Assembly (NCBI GenBank): GCA_963576475.1
Contig: OY754977.1
Location: forward strand, 14,133,243-14,197,242
Source: Molanna angustata
Lineage: Eukaryota; Arthropoda; Insecta; Trichoptera; Molannidae
DNA: 64,000 bases
Direction of reading: 5' to 3'
Numbering within the stretch: position 1 is the first letter of the stretch; each line of letters opens with the position of its first letter. The position numbers were made by a program, and so were the translations under genes. This document shows, one piece after another, positions 22,119 to 33,179 of the stretch. The notes under the pieces were generated by a model, which was not told the DNA's origin, did not search any database, and saw only the letters and a program-made list of their open reading frames with translations.

Positions 22119-22822
22119 TACAGGGTGTCCCAGAAGTCAAAAAAGTTATCAGAAAAAAAATATATGTTATGTATTCTAAAAATTATAGGCATTTAAAAAA
22201 AATCGAGAAATTCAAAACCCTGTGACGGTCTTTCTACTCCTGTTACTACATATATTTTCTTTTCTTTTTAAATATTTTTTTTCTGTAATCCCGAATACTG
22301 CTTCTTTAAACTCTGGCCTAAAATTTCAAGCCAACTGCTCCAGCTTGGAAGTAAATGTCCCTTTTTATTTCGGAATCCTTGAAAAACCATTTAAGAATCC
22401 TTGTTTAATGCGCCAGCTTTTGAAGTTACTTGCCAAACTCACCTAGTGCATTTTTTTTCAGTATGGTCAGTTAAAACTGGGCCAAGTATTAATTTTAAAC
22501 CTTTGGTTTGGCAAAAAGTGACATTTACTCTCAAATTTTAACATTTACTTCAAAAGCTGGAGCAGTTGGCTTAAAATTTTAGGCTAGAGTTAAAAGAAGC
22601 AGTATTCGAGATCACATAACAAAAAAAATATTTAAAAATAAAATATCTGTAGTAACAGGAGTGAAGAGACCGTCACAGGGTGTTGATTTTTTCGTTTCTT
22701 TTAAAATGCCTATAATTTTTAAAATACAAAACTTAATTTTTTTTTTATATTTTTCTGATAACAATTATGACTTAGCCTGTTACTCGATTCCAGCTTGACG
22801 TCGACTTCTGGAACACCTTGTA
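22119..22822. mobile_element. Foldback MITE with TACAGGGTGT ends
   Basis: Terminal inverted repeats are TACAGGGTGTCCCAGAAGTC (left) and, on the other strand, TACAAGGTGTTCCAGAAGTC (right). Most of the two halves are also inverted copies (CTGTGACGGTCTTTC versus GAGACCGTCACAG; CCAGCTTTTGAAGT versus ACTTCAAAAGCTGG). No transposase. 'CAGGGTGTCCC' ends are common in arthropod MITEs; superfamily not assigned. Confidence 0.85.
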
Positions 22823-22834
22823 TTCATGTATTGT

Positions 22835-22925
22835 TTCCTCATGTATTCCCCAAATGCTTGAGCCATAAGTGAATGAAATCGATCGTGCCAGGATTCGATC
22901 TCGCGACTATTGGATTATTTTAACC
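22835..22925 (-). mobile_element. tRNA-Thr-like SINE fragment
   Basis: Reverse complement shows CGCGAGATCGAATCCTGGC (box B region) and a body ending like the copy at 39254-39440. Strongly diverged. Confidence 0.5.
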
Positions 22926-23525
22926 AATCTTAAAACCTACCCAACTCTTATTCGTAACTTGAGTTACATTGTGAGCTATAACGTTTAATGTATAACGTTG
23001 TGATGTTATCATGCTAACGCAATGTTCACTTTAATGATCCAATATTCATTTTGAAATTAGATTTTTTATGCTCATATTAAAACATCGTCATTTTGCAAAA
23101 GTATTTTATTTACTTGTATTAATTGATACATAATTTTTCTATTATTTCTGAATTTGAATTTGATAATATTGAATACAGCTGTGCATTTAATGGTATATTT
23201 ACTCCTATAAACCGCGGTCGACTTTTCACTGAATTAACAACAATGAAACGTTTTCCGAAGTACATTCAATCTCAATTAGTTTGCGGCATCCCTTACTAGG
23301 AAGTTTGTCTTCACACACACTTAATTAATGTATATGATTCTGTATTATCTGACATCTATGTAATTGTTGTCTTGTTCGCTCAACACTCGCACTATATTAT
23401 ATAACTAGATATCTAATTCAATAGTATATGTTTTCTAAGTAATACACCATTAAAACATTTCAACACAGTGTATTGATTAAGCACAAAGCATTGTTGGTGA
23501 GCGCTGGACCCCAAAAATCCTTAAA
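22926..23525. other. AT-rich, nothing recognised
   Basis: No supported gene or repeat. Confidence 0.6.
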
Positions 23526-23529
23526 TGGA

Positions 23530-24385
23530 TACCGTGAGAAAATAGAAAAGGCATCATCATCATTTTATAAAATAAGTTTTTACAATATTTTTTTATTTAA
23601 TTATTTTATTAGAAAAAAATGATAATTCTTCAATGCCATTTTATGAAAGTGATGTGCCTCTTTAGCAATTTGCAAATAGAAATTTCATATTTTAAGTTTC
23701 ATGAGCTGGGGTCACTTTGAAATATTTGACAGTTAAAAAAATTGAGAAAAAACTATTCAGATATCCTTCAAAATCTAATGGGTTCTAAGTGAGTATCAGG
23801 TATACAAATAAAGAAAACTTGAAAATACTCGGCGGATATTTTGTGGTTGTTCATATTAACCGTTTTGGCATGTGAATTTAGCCCTAAGCCACTATATTTT
23901 GAGTCACTATGCGACATGTTTCGGCAGTGCTGTCCTGCCATCGACCGGCTAGTTGAGACTGAGTGTTGATGTTTAGTTTTTGGATGTGTCCACCACCAAC
24001 CCCCTCTAATCACCTCCCCACACATCTGACACATCCAAAAACTAAACATCAACACTCAGTCTCAACTAGCCGGTCGATGGCAGGACAGCACTGCCGAAAC
24101 ATGTCGCATAGTGACTCAAAATATAGTGGCTTAGGGCAAAATTCACATGCCAAAACGGTTGAAAAGAATCGATTGAGTACTTTAGTCTATAATCGATAAA
24201 GTAAAATAAACACGCCGTACATAGTACACAGCACGCAGCACATAGCGCACACACACACACTTTTGATGAAATTTTCAGAATACAATCTCAACATGATACT
24301 AGTTGATAATATGAAAAAAAAAATAGCCTTTAAATTACGAAATCATTGCTCCCCACTATATCCCCTTGGGTTAGTGAGGAGTAAA
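23530..24385 (+). mobile_element. MITE family E copy split by a palindromic insertion
   Basis: 23620-23800 and 24260-24385 match consecutive parts of the uninterrupted copy at 49655-50150 (GGGGTCACTTTGAAATATTT, then ACAATCTCARCATGATACT, then TATATCCCCTTGGGTTAG). The intervening DNA holds the palindrome at 23858-24160 plus TAGTACACAGCACGCAGCA-type sequence also seen at 30330-30430. Confidence 0.75.
23858..24160. repeat. Palindrome, 133-bp arms, 37-bp loop
   Basis: Arms 23858-23990 and 24028-24160 are reverse complements with one mismatch (TTTAGCCC/TTTTGCCC). The loop is C-rich (CCACCACCAACCCCC). The protein-like ORFs here mirror one another and are not genes. Confidence 0.95.
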
Positions 24386-24459
24386 AAGGGTGTCAATGGA
24401 ATGCATGCATAATGCATATGTGCACAAATAATGAATGTTTTTGTGACATTTTTTCAATA

Positions 24460-24697
24460 TTTCAATAGAGACGAATTTGAAATATTAAGATAGAACCGGA
24501 AAATCAAGGCAACTAAAGAACTCACGACATGTCGTCGGCCGGTTTACGTGATCACGTTATGCGCTTGCGCAACGTTCACTAATTATTTATTTATATTGAC
24601 TTCCCAATCAATCCAATTTTTTGAAAGTTCTATATTGTCATGAAAATATCACTGAATCTCGAATGGGAAAAAATAAAATGTTTGCGTATATGCAACA
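24460..24697 (+). mobile_element. MITE family A, copy 3, half element
   Basis: Starts ATAGAGACGAATTTGAAATA, contains the family core (TCGTCGGCCGGTTTACGTGA, GCGCTTGCGCAACGTTC) and ends in GTTTGCGTATATGCAAC. The inverted internal half is missing. Confidence 0.8.
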
Positions 24698-24825
24698 GTA
24701 AAACTATTCAAATAATGAATGTATTTTTGTGTGTATTGTTGATGTGTACATGTACCTACAATTATTTATTTTGAGCTTTGTAACATACATATATGCATGT
24801 ACATATGAACTTGGTAATAGTTCTG

Positions 24826-24990
24826 AGATGACGACATAAGAAGGGGTGCAGCACAGCTGTTACAAGATTCTAATTGAAGAGTGGAACCTGAGGAATGAAG
24901 TAGTTGCAAGAAGAAATTGAAGAAGGCCAAGGTTCCATTAGAAAGGTATCACCGTCGAAGAAGGAGGATTAGTTGTACTGATTGATTATC
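24826..24990 (+). pseudogene. RTE-like LINE C-terminal relic
   Basis: GACGACATAAGAAGGGGTGC...AAGAAGGCCAAGGTTCC parallels the end of the open frame at 44950-45773 (DEVRRDAVQLL...LKEAKARLGL). It carries several stops. Confidence 0.65.
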
Positions 24991-24999
24991 GACGAGATT

Positions 25000-25650
25000 T
25001 GTGCATGAAATGATTCTGAAAACGTGAATAGCGCGAAACGCGTCGATTTTCAAATTACGTAAATCGATAGAATAATCAAATTATTAACTTTCATATATTA
25101 GTTAATTTTCTTTAATTCCAGTCTTTGCCAAAATAAAATATATGAAGATTCTTTCAGATGACTTTTTAATAGATATACATATCTGTACAAACTTCGTATG
25201 ATTAGTTTATTTTTTCATAAATTTATATTTGATTGTGACCCCATTTCCATAGTCAATAGTTTTGCATTTCCACGTTTTAATCATCCTGATTAGCGTTACG
25301 AGATCACCCAACATACGACCCACTTCTAACTTCATATAATTTGTATATATTTATTAAGAAATATATTCATATTTGTATGGCATACATTTATGATGACATT
25401 CACAACTATCGATTTTGCTAATTTGAGTTTGTACACAACGTCAATTCGTTTTTGTTAAATTATTAATATCATCAATCAAATTTTATTTCTTCGTCTAGTT
25501 AAAATCAAACAAACCCGATTGACGGTTGTCAAAATAATCGTTGCTGATTTTCAATGTTCATTACCAATTATGTTAATATGCCACAATATGGTAATTAATA
25601 TTATTGATTATTTGAAACACAATTGTGTAGACACAATAAATTCTTCTTCT
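25000..25650. other. AT-rich, nothing certain
   Basis: GCGCGAAACGCGTCG near 25030 looks like a LINE-type 3' end motif; nothing else is recognised. Confidence 0.4.
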
Positions 25651-25655
25651 TTTTT

Positions 25656-25945
25656 GTAGACCTTTGGATTAGTTTTTATACAAATTATTTCCTATAGTCT
25701 AATTCATTTTCTTATTTTTTTATGTGGACCTTTGGTTTAGTTTTTATACAAGCTGATCCTGAATGCTAATTCTTCTTTTTTCTTATTTTATGTAGACTTT
25801 GGGTGAGTTTTTATACAAAGTATTTCCTATAGTCTAATTCATTTTTTTTCTTATTTTATGTAGACCATTGGGTCGGTTTTTATACAAACTTTTTCATATG
25901 GTCTAATTTTTCTTCTACTTATTTTATTTAGACCTTTGGGTCAGT
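25656..25945 (+). repeat. Tandem array, 68-bp period, about 4-5 copies
   Basis: GTAGACCTTTGGRTYAGTTT recurs at 25656, 25724, 25792, 25860 and (TTAGACC) 25928, each followed by TTATACAAA...TAGTCTAATTC. Looser copies appear near 26185-26250. Confidence 0.9.
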
Positions 25946-26689
25946 TTGAAGTATAAAGTCTATTGTGCAGAAGTATTATAAACGATATGCACTCTTGATG
26001 AAAATATATAAAAACGTATGGAATGTGACCAACACTATTTTTTTTTAATACTCTTGTTTAATCAAATTTAAACCATTTATTTTCAATACCTGCACATTTG
26101 CTTTCGATGGAAATATATAAAAAATGGGGGTGGTGGCCATTACTGGACTCTTCACAACGTTTATATTCAAATTAAAAACTTTTTCCATAGTCCAAATCCT
26201 TTTCTTCTTCTATAATGTAGACTTCTTTGTATCAGTTTTGAGTCTATCAGTCTAATTGTCCAAAAATATTATAAACTATATGCAAACTCGAAGAAAATAT
26301 AAAAATGAATGGGATGTGACCACACTAGACTCTTCAATACTTTTGTTCAATCAAATTTTAAACCATTATTTCCCATATCCAATAACAATAAAATTTCTTG
26401 ACTTTACAGACAATAAAAAAAAAAATATTAACGTTTCCACTATAATATGAAACCTTGTTATTGTATTATTATGACAATAAAATAAAAAACGCTATAGTAA
26501 CCCACGTGCTTGACTGTTTAAAACAGTTTTCTTTGAGTGCTTCGGCATAATGACGAGAATCAAACAAAAATCATTAGCAAAGTTCAAATTAACGAGTAGG
26601 TGTCAAAATTTATAACAGTATCAATGTCCGAAATCCAAAGCCAGGTAAATATCGTAATCACAGCGTGCACAAATTCGTTCTTTCCGTAA
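25946..26689. other. AT-rich, degenerate continuation of the 68-bp array
   Basis: Two longer units with TATAAACKATATGCA and GGGATGTGACCA are visible (25975-26130, 26265-26350); no gene. Confidence 0.5.
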
Positions 26690-26860
26690 CAACGTTAAAA
26701 CAAAACTGTCAAAACTACTTTCGCGACGTCCTTGGTCCTACGAAGCGGCGCAGCGCGGCGCGAAAATAACAAACAGTCGGTAACAACTATGGAAGTGTCC
26801 TACGTTACCAACCGCGAGTAGGTTACGAAGGGTAAATAATAATTGTCATATTTAAATATT
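26690..26860. promoter_or_regulatory. CpG-rich patch, possible promoter or first exon
   Basis: An isolated CG-dense stretch (GAAGCGGCGCAGCGCGGCGC near 26736-26760) lies in AT-rich DNA. It is followed by ATG at 26789 that runs only ten codons to a stop; a possible 5' splice site (A|GTAGGT) lies at about 26816. No core promoter motif is certain. Confidence 0.25.
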
Positions 26861-28570
26861 TTTTGTTTTGGTATTTTTTATGTTTTGACATTAAATACTG
26901 TTGTTAAGAGAGAAAAAAAGACTTGTGGAAAAAGAAACATTAAATGTCGTTTCTCGACATTCTGAGCAACAATCGTTTTATTTTCAAATAAAATAAACAA
27001 GCATTACATGTTAACTATTAGTAAATTTCGAAATACTTAAAAATATCCATGAAATCAAAGGTGGGCTGATTAAGTTACAATTACTTATGTTGCTATTCTT
27101 ATCTTTTATATTTGTTTAAAAAAATATTATTGTACGTTGCCCATTTTTTCAAATAAATTAAAAAAAAATATATATAAAGAAAATTAATTTAATTGATTAT
27201 ATATTATTTTAAAAACTTGAATTGTTTTTACGATTTAACGTTAGGTTAATAATATTTCAATGTTGCGGGACATCACTACTCTGGCGCTCGCACAATAAAG
27301 TATAGCATTTGTCCTCCAATGTCTAGCTGTCATTAATTACGAAACTTCATGTGAGACCAAACGTCAAATACAAACGTCAAACGCCATCTTACAACGGCCG
27401 TAGTATAAACAGACGAACAAGGCTCACCTTCACATAGCACTCTTTACAGGGTGAATTGCCTTAAACAAAAAAAAAAAAAAAGGCTCACCTTAACGTTCTT
27501 TTTAGATAAAACTCCGCTCAGAATTCGCCATTGTACCGATGCCTTACCACATATAATAATTTAGAAATGATCAGGTCCGTGGACATATATTATTTTGTAT
27601 GTCCAGGACCCTTTTCAGGAGCCACATTAGACAGGAATAATTAATAAATTATTTTGTTACCGACAGTGAGTACATGCAACATGAAATCAAAGGTGGGCTA
27701 ATTAATTTACATAATATGTTGTTATTCTTATTTATTATATTGTTTAAAAAATATTAGTGTACTTTGCCCATTTTTTATAAATAAATAAATAAAAATCATG
27801 AAACCTTCCCGAGACCTCGTATGAAAATCTTAACCTATAATAGATTGAGGATTTTCCGATAGAGTCTGCATTATATTGGTTTGGTTTTTGATAAATACTA
27901 AGTATTGTACCAATTTAACTTCAGAGACTAATTATTATGCTAATTTTTATGCTTGTAGCATTATTAATACTTTATAATCAGTCTTGTATATACCTTTTAA
28001 CAGGTTTACATGACTCATGTATCATATCATTATTTCATGATCTCATTTATTTATTTCAATGATTTTATTCTAAAGTTAATTTCATTAACATGAACCATTT
28101 TATGAAAAACTATCAAATTGGCGGCGTTGTATGTACAAATTATACTTGAAAATATAATATTATATTCGTAGAAATTCGTACTATCAACTTCAGATATTTG
28201 CGCGCAAAAAAAAACACTTTTGAACCGTTTGTTGTATATTTTTTTGATGTATCTACATTGTATATATGAAAAATTTATTTATTGAAATATATTTAATATT
28301 TTTCCATTCTCATAACATTTTTAAGCGAGATTATATTTGAGATATACAGGTACATGCACGCACATATATTACATTTTTAGGTGCTCTCATATTTCCAGGA
28401 GGCGTGAGAAAAACACATACACACACACACTTACACTATCATTGCTTTATTACTTTAGATTACATACCATAGGTGTAAGATGAGATAAATAAGGTTTGTT
28501 TAGTCTATTTATTGTGTTGATTCTGTATGTATGTGTGTGTGTCTTGCAATACAATAAAACAACAAGTCGG
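26861..28570. repeat. Two direct copies of a short repeat in AT-rich DNA
   Basis: 27050-27170 and 27672-27795 share ATGAAATCAAAGGTGGGCTR...TTGCCCATTTTTT (about 120 bp, diverged). The rest, including an ACGTCAAA-rich patch near 27355-27400, holds no gene I can support. Confidence 0.6.
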
Positions 28571-28816
28571 TTAGCAGAGTGAAACAAACACAATTTTATA
28601 GAATCGCTCAATTTCACCGTTTGTGAAGTTTTTCCACGTTCGTGAAATATGCGAGTTAAAGAATATCAGACGTCTCAAAGCTGCTTCATTTTCTTGACAA
28701 ATTATTTTAATACATTGTGAAACACATAACGATATTTCTTTTTCATTGCGTGAAACAAACTTGAACATATTACTGTTTTGTGAAAATTGTGATTTATTAC
28801 AAGTTGGCATGTACAA
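28571..28816 (-). CDS. Unrecognised 81-codon ORF
   Basis: Starts with ATG (MYMPTCNKSQ...) and stops at TAA. It is Cys-containing and mixed-charge, with an 'RRLIFFNSHISRTWKNF' stretch. I do not recognise the family. There is no neighbour or splice evidence, so it may be a chance ORF. Confidence 0.2.
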   Translation of the reverse strand: MYMPTCNKSQFSQNSNMFKFVSRNEKEISLCVSQCIKIICQENEAALRRLIFFNSHISRTWKNFTNGEIERFYKIVFVSLC

Positions 28817-29046
28817 CGATGAATATAAAATTTATTCATCTAATTGGATACAGAAACAATGTTTACTTTTAATGAACGCTATTTTGCATTAAATATGATT
28901 AATAAAATATATTTAGATAATTTTTTACTTAAAATAACTCTATTCAATATAAATGATAACCTGACCTGATTGCCTGAGATGGCGTTGTTAATATAAAGTA
29001 AAAATGTTAATATTTTTCTACGGATAATTCTTGGTAGAACTCCATT

Positions 29047-29256
29047 TCAAATAATAAATAAATTTGGAATGGTAAAATAAAATCAAAGTTTTCAGTTCTA
29101 CTAATTTAATGACACTGACTAGTTTCGGTCATCCAGTGACCATTTTCAAAGTGTCGAAAATGGTCACTAGATGACCGAAACTAGTCAGTGTCATTAAATT
29201 AGTAGACCTGAAAACTTTGGTTTTATTTTACCATTCTAAATATATTTATTATTTAA
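29047..29256. repeat. Near-perfect palindrome, about 100-bp arms
   Basis: Centre AAAGTGTC (29148-29155). Arms carry GACCGAAACTAGTCAGTGTC and its complement and extend through TTTTATTTTACCATT with a few mismatches and then further AT sequence. The outer flank (TTCTTGGTAGAACTCCATTT) recurs diverged at 46495-46518. Probably a foldback MITE. Confidence 0.9.
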
Positions 29257-29439
29257 AAATTATGTGTATATAATACGAATGCATATTTTATTAAGATGTA
29301 AAAAATGAATGCATTTTCTTATATCTAGTATAACCAATAAGCATATTTACAAGTTTTTCACAGTATGAAATATTATATAAAAACAACAAATAACAAAATA
29401 TTCAAATTAACACAAAAATACAAAGGAAGCACACGATAT

Positions 29440-29620
29440 ATTAAAAGGACTTTTCATTTATGTATTCAACACTTAGGCGACGAAAAGTGGCAAGACCAGA
29501 AGCTTCCTTCACACATTCTGGCAAATCATTAAACAGTTGAAAACCTTTGTAATGCAAATTATTTTGTGTACCTGCCTGGTTAGTCTGAGGCATTCTAAAG
29601 ACCCAGAAGCAGCATAGGTA
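29440..29620 (-). pseudogene. CR1/Jockey-like LINE C-terminal fragment
   Basis: A minus-strand frame gives 'HYKGFQLFNDLPECVKEA' and 'LATFRRLSVEYI', the usual KG..LFN.LP..IK...SL..F tail of non-LTR reverse transcriptases. No catalytic part. Confidence 0.75.
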
Positions 29621-29855
29621 TTATCAGGAAGAAAATATCGTTTTACTATATAATTATAAAGTTTTACTAATGAAAATGAAGATGAATTAATTTGATACTA
29701 AATTACATAAATAAAATATTTGGTTTTTATATTTTACTTTACTTTTGTTATCAAGTCATAATTTTGTGATCATAAAATTAAATGATCGTTTTATTTCACT
29801 TTAAAGTGTCAGCTAAAATCCGCTCCGGATATGGTAGCGTAGATAAAGACTTTTT

Positions 29856-30175
29856 ACTTAGCCATTAACTGAGAGCGGTGATAGCCCAACGGTAAGGTCG
29901 TTGCCTCACATGTGTGAGGTCGACGTTTCGAATCCGGGCGGGGCACGCACCTCTGGATTTTTAAAAAATCTATGTGCGGATTTATATCACTAGCTATGTG
30001 TAGCCATGATCCAATTTGCCTGGTTCCCCTTTCTAAGGGTTGCGAAGGTCAGATGGCAGTCGCTTCAATGTAATAACCAGACTCGCCAATTCCAGGATCA
30101 TGGTCAAAGCGTACCCCGATAGAAACGGGACAAAAGTGCTAAGGGGAACGACAAGAAAGACTTAGCCATTAACTG
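29856..30175 (+). mobile_element. tRNA-derived SINE 1, copy 1, with 16-bp target duplications
   Basis: The body 29872-30159 is flanked by ACTTAGCCATTAACTG at 29856-29871 and 30160-30175. Box A-like GTGATAGCCCAACGGTA and box B-like GTTTCGAATCC form an internal Pol III promoter. The tail (CGAAGGTCAGATGGCAGTCG ... GATAGAAACGGGACAAAAG) resembles LINE 3' sequence. The exact duplication shows a fairly young TPRT insertion. Confidence 0.92.
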
Positions 30176-30430
30176 CTATTACTCCTCACTACCCCAAGGG
30201 AATATAGTGGGGATATATGAACTCACAATTTTTAAGGCTATTTTTTTTATTCCTGATTATCAACAAGTATCATGCTGATATTGTTTTCTGAAAGATTCAT
30301 CACTATGTTACTGTGTGTATGCTGCGTAATTTGACATGTGCTATGTGCTATGTAAGGCGTGTCTATTCTACTTTATCGGAAAAAGACTAGTGCTGTGTAC
30401 TATGTGCTATGTACATACTTTGTGTGGCTT
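30176..30430 (-). mobile_element. MITE family E, reverse-oriented right half
   Basis: Reverse complement of 30176-30300 matches the right end of 49655-50150 (ATCAGCATGATACT, CCACTATATTCCC). The terminal TTACTCCTCACTACC is inverted relative to the other end of the family. 30330-30430 carries the TGTGCTATGTGCTATG-type sequence also found at 24200-24245. Confidence 0.65.
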
Positions 30431-30654
30431 GTTTATTCTACATTCGATTCTATTCAAATTTTGCAAATTTATTTATCTAATACTCGCTTACACTTCATTA
30501 TATTTTGAACGATATCTGACCATTGATTTTCAATTTTTTAACTGGCAAATATTTCAAATTGACTTCAAGCTCTTAAAATTTAATATTTTTATTTTTAAGT
30601 GCAGAAAAAACACATTTCTCTCATAAAATGTCATTGTAGAAAAATCAATTCTTA

Positions 30655-32392
30655 CATACATACATACATACATACCATCACGCCGTGTCCCTTGCGGTGT
30701 AGGCAGAGAGAACCGAACGCCACATTTTTCTATCCTGGCACGCATCTCTCGCCTCGTCCACATTCATGCATCGTCTCATACATGTTCGTCTATTGCTCAC
30801 ACTTCTAACATTTCCGTCTTTCAAAATTTCGTTCACATGGTCGTGCCATCCCTTTATTGGGCGTCCCCCCGACATCTCATTCCATTCCTTTCCGCTCTGT
30901 ATATTTTCTTCGTCAGGCACTCCTCATTCATTCTCTCCATGTGACCAAACCATCTCAATGTGTTCACTTTCATTCTAGTAATGACATCTTTCTTCATCTT
31001 ACATTCTTTCCTTATGTCCTCATTTCTTACCCGGTCATACATCGTTCTATTACAAATCCTTCTTAACGATCTCATTTCAACTGCATTTATTCTACTTTCA
31101 TGCGTCTTCTGCCATGTCCAGGTTTCACTTGCATACGTCTAGGTTGGCACGACGATGGCGTTATGAATGGCAACTTTGGCATCCTTTGATATGTTGCGAT
31201 CATTCATATTTGGTCTTAGTGCTCCATTCACTCTGTTTCCTGCCATAACTCTTCTTTCGATCTCTTTATCGAGTCGTCCGTTCCGTTGAAATATGCTTCC
31301 CAAGTATACATATTCGTCGACTTGCTCGAGCCATTCGTTCTCTACTCTTGTTTTACACGCTGTTCTGCTTTCACTCTTTTCGAAGACCATTGTCTTTGAT
31401 TTGCTGGCATTCATCCTAAGTCCATTCTCTATACATCCTTCATATACCATACTTACAAGATACTGTAACTCTTCCATACTTTCTGCTAAAAGAACTTTAT
31501 CGTCTGCATACATCAAATCTCGCACCATTACGGTACTCAATTTCAGACCCTTGCTTTCATCCTTTAGGGCTCTTATGCAGAAATCAATGTACAAGTTAAA
31601 GAGCCATGGAGATAGCACACACCCTTGTCTAACGCCATTATTTATAGAGAACCACGTTGTCACTGTGTCGTTGACACGAACACATGCTTTGCTGTTCTCA
31701 TATAATGACGCGATTGCGCGTATCAGTTTGCTCTTCACTCCATACACTGCTAGTATATCCCATAATTTTTCTCTAACAACTCTATCAGAACCTTTTCTGT
31801 GACCGTGCGCAGAGTAAAAATTTGGTCTATACATCCTCTGCCGCCCACAAACGCACCTTGGACATCCCATATCTTGCTTTCTGTAATCTTTCGCACTCTT
31901 TGATCCAGGATCATTGCATACATCTTACCAACTGAGCTTAATAAACTTATGGCTCTATAGTTTTTGCAGTCGAGCTTCGATCCTTTACCTTTATACAAAG
32001 GTACCACGACTGCATTTCTCCAGTCTGAGAGAGTGTGTCCTTCTTCCCGACATTTGTTGAAAAGAGAGAGACACCACTCCAACATCTGTTCGCCGCCATA
32101 TTTTATAAGTTCAGCTGATACACTGTCATATCCGGCAGCTTTCCCCGCTTTCGCGTGTTTTACTGCTTCAAACACTTCTTCTTGCGTTATTTTATCCTTA
32201 TCACTTTCGCTTACTTGCCATGTTCTCTGACTCACGTCCCCACTTACTCCGCTATCATACAGTTCCTTGAAATATTCTTTCCATCGTTCTTTCACGCCGT
32301 CTTCGTCCATAATTATTTTTCCATCTTTATCATTTATTCCTTTCGAAGCTTTCACAGTTCCATTTTTTCTTTTCAACTCACAGTTCGACTTT
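30655..32392 (-). pseudogene. RTE-like non-LTR retrotransposon, 5'-truncated, broken
   Basis: The minus strand encodes a reverse transcriptase: 'WRNAVVVPLYKGKG' and 'YRAISLLSSVGKMY' fingers, a 'GVRQGCVLSPWLFNLYID' motif and an intact YADD box ('LMYADDKVLLAE'), then thumb and the C-terminal 'LRWFGHMERM' segment common to insect endonuclease-RT elements. The upstream part (31750-32418) and the core (31139-31870) are in different frames; further stops or shifts fall after 31139 and near 30860. The 3' end is the (CATA)n tract at 30655-30673. The endonuclease is missing through 5' truncation at about 32392. The RTE assignment is by resemblance only. Confidence 0.88.
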
Positions 32393-32595
32393 GTGGGTGA
32401 GTATAGGGTTGGCCACAACCCACTCGGTTTTTTTCCATATGAACAACATCAAAAAAATCAATTCTTCATAATAAAATATTGAAAATAAAAAAAATCAACA
32501 CTTTATAATTAAAAATTTTAATACTTTGTGGGTGAGTATAGGGTTGGCCACAACCCACTCGGTTTTTTTCCATGTGAACAACATCAAAAAAATAT
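32389..32595 (-). repeat. Direct repeat of a family E end
   Basis: GGGTTGGCCACAACCCACTC and its surroundings (about 65 bp) occur at 32389-32455 and 32524-32590, in the orientation opposite to the start of 49655. The LINE's 5' edge abuts the first copy. Confidence 0.85.
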
Positions 32596-32843
32596 ATTAT
32601 CTTTAACACGGTCGAAACTCATTTAGATTTTTTTTAACATCGAGATATTTAAGTATTTCATGGAACCTTAAAAAACAACGTTATTTAAATGAGATATCTA
32701 ATCTCTTTAAGATCAAACTCACCCCTATTTCAATTCATTTTCACTTTTTATAGTATCTGCACCACACTTTCGTTTATTATTCCCAAAACAAGAGATTTGA
32801 TCTTCAATAATTGTTGGCGAAAATTTAGGTCCTTAGAATATTA

Positions 32844-33054
32844 ATTATATTTTATATCTATAATAAAAAGTAAAGACTTTTTGATTCTACATTAATTTAA
32901 TTGAGCGCGATAGGCCTATTTCGCCTTGTTAGGGCATTAACTAGCTTAATAAGCTAGTTAATGCCCTAACAAGGCGAAATAGGCCTATCGCGCTCAATTA
33001 AATTAATGTAGAATCAAAAAGTCTTTACTTTTTATTATAGATATAACATATAAT
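32844..33054. repeat. Near-perfect palindrome, 105-bp arms, almost no loop
   Basis: Symmetric about 32949 (CTAGCTT-AAT-AAGCTAG). The only mismatch is at 32851/33047. Arms contain GGCGAAATAGGCCTATCGCG. A gapped extension (TTCTA) continues to about 32833/33063. No ORF; a palindromic MITE-like element. Confidence 0.96.
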
Positions 33055-33179
33055 GGAATTCTACCAAATAAAAACTTCATCGATAATTAATTATATTAGT
33101 ATGTAAAATAATTACTACCGTTGACGTCAAATACATATTTCAAAATTAAATAGATTTCAATAAAATTATTAATAATTCC

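Noticed and set aside
23768..24260. Overlapping protein-like ORFs on both strands with the same peptide
   Set aside because: They mirror each other because of the palindrome; no support for coding.
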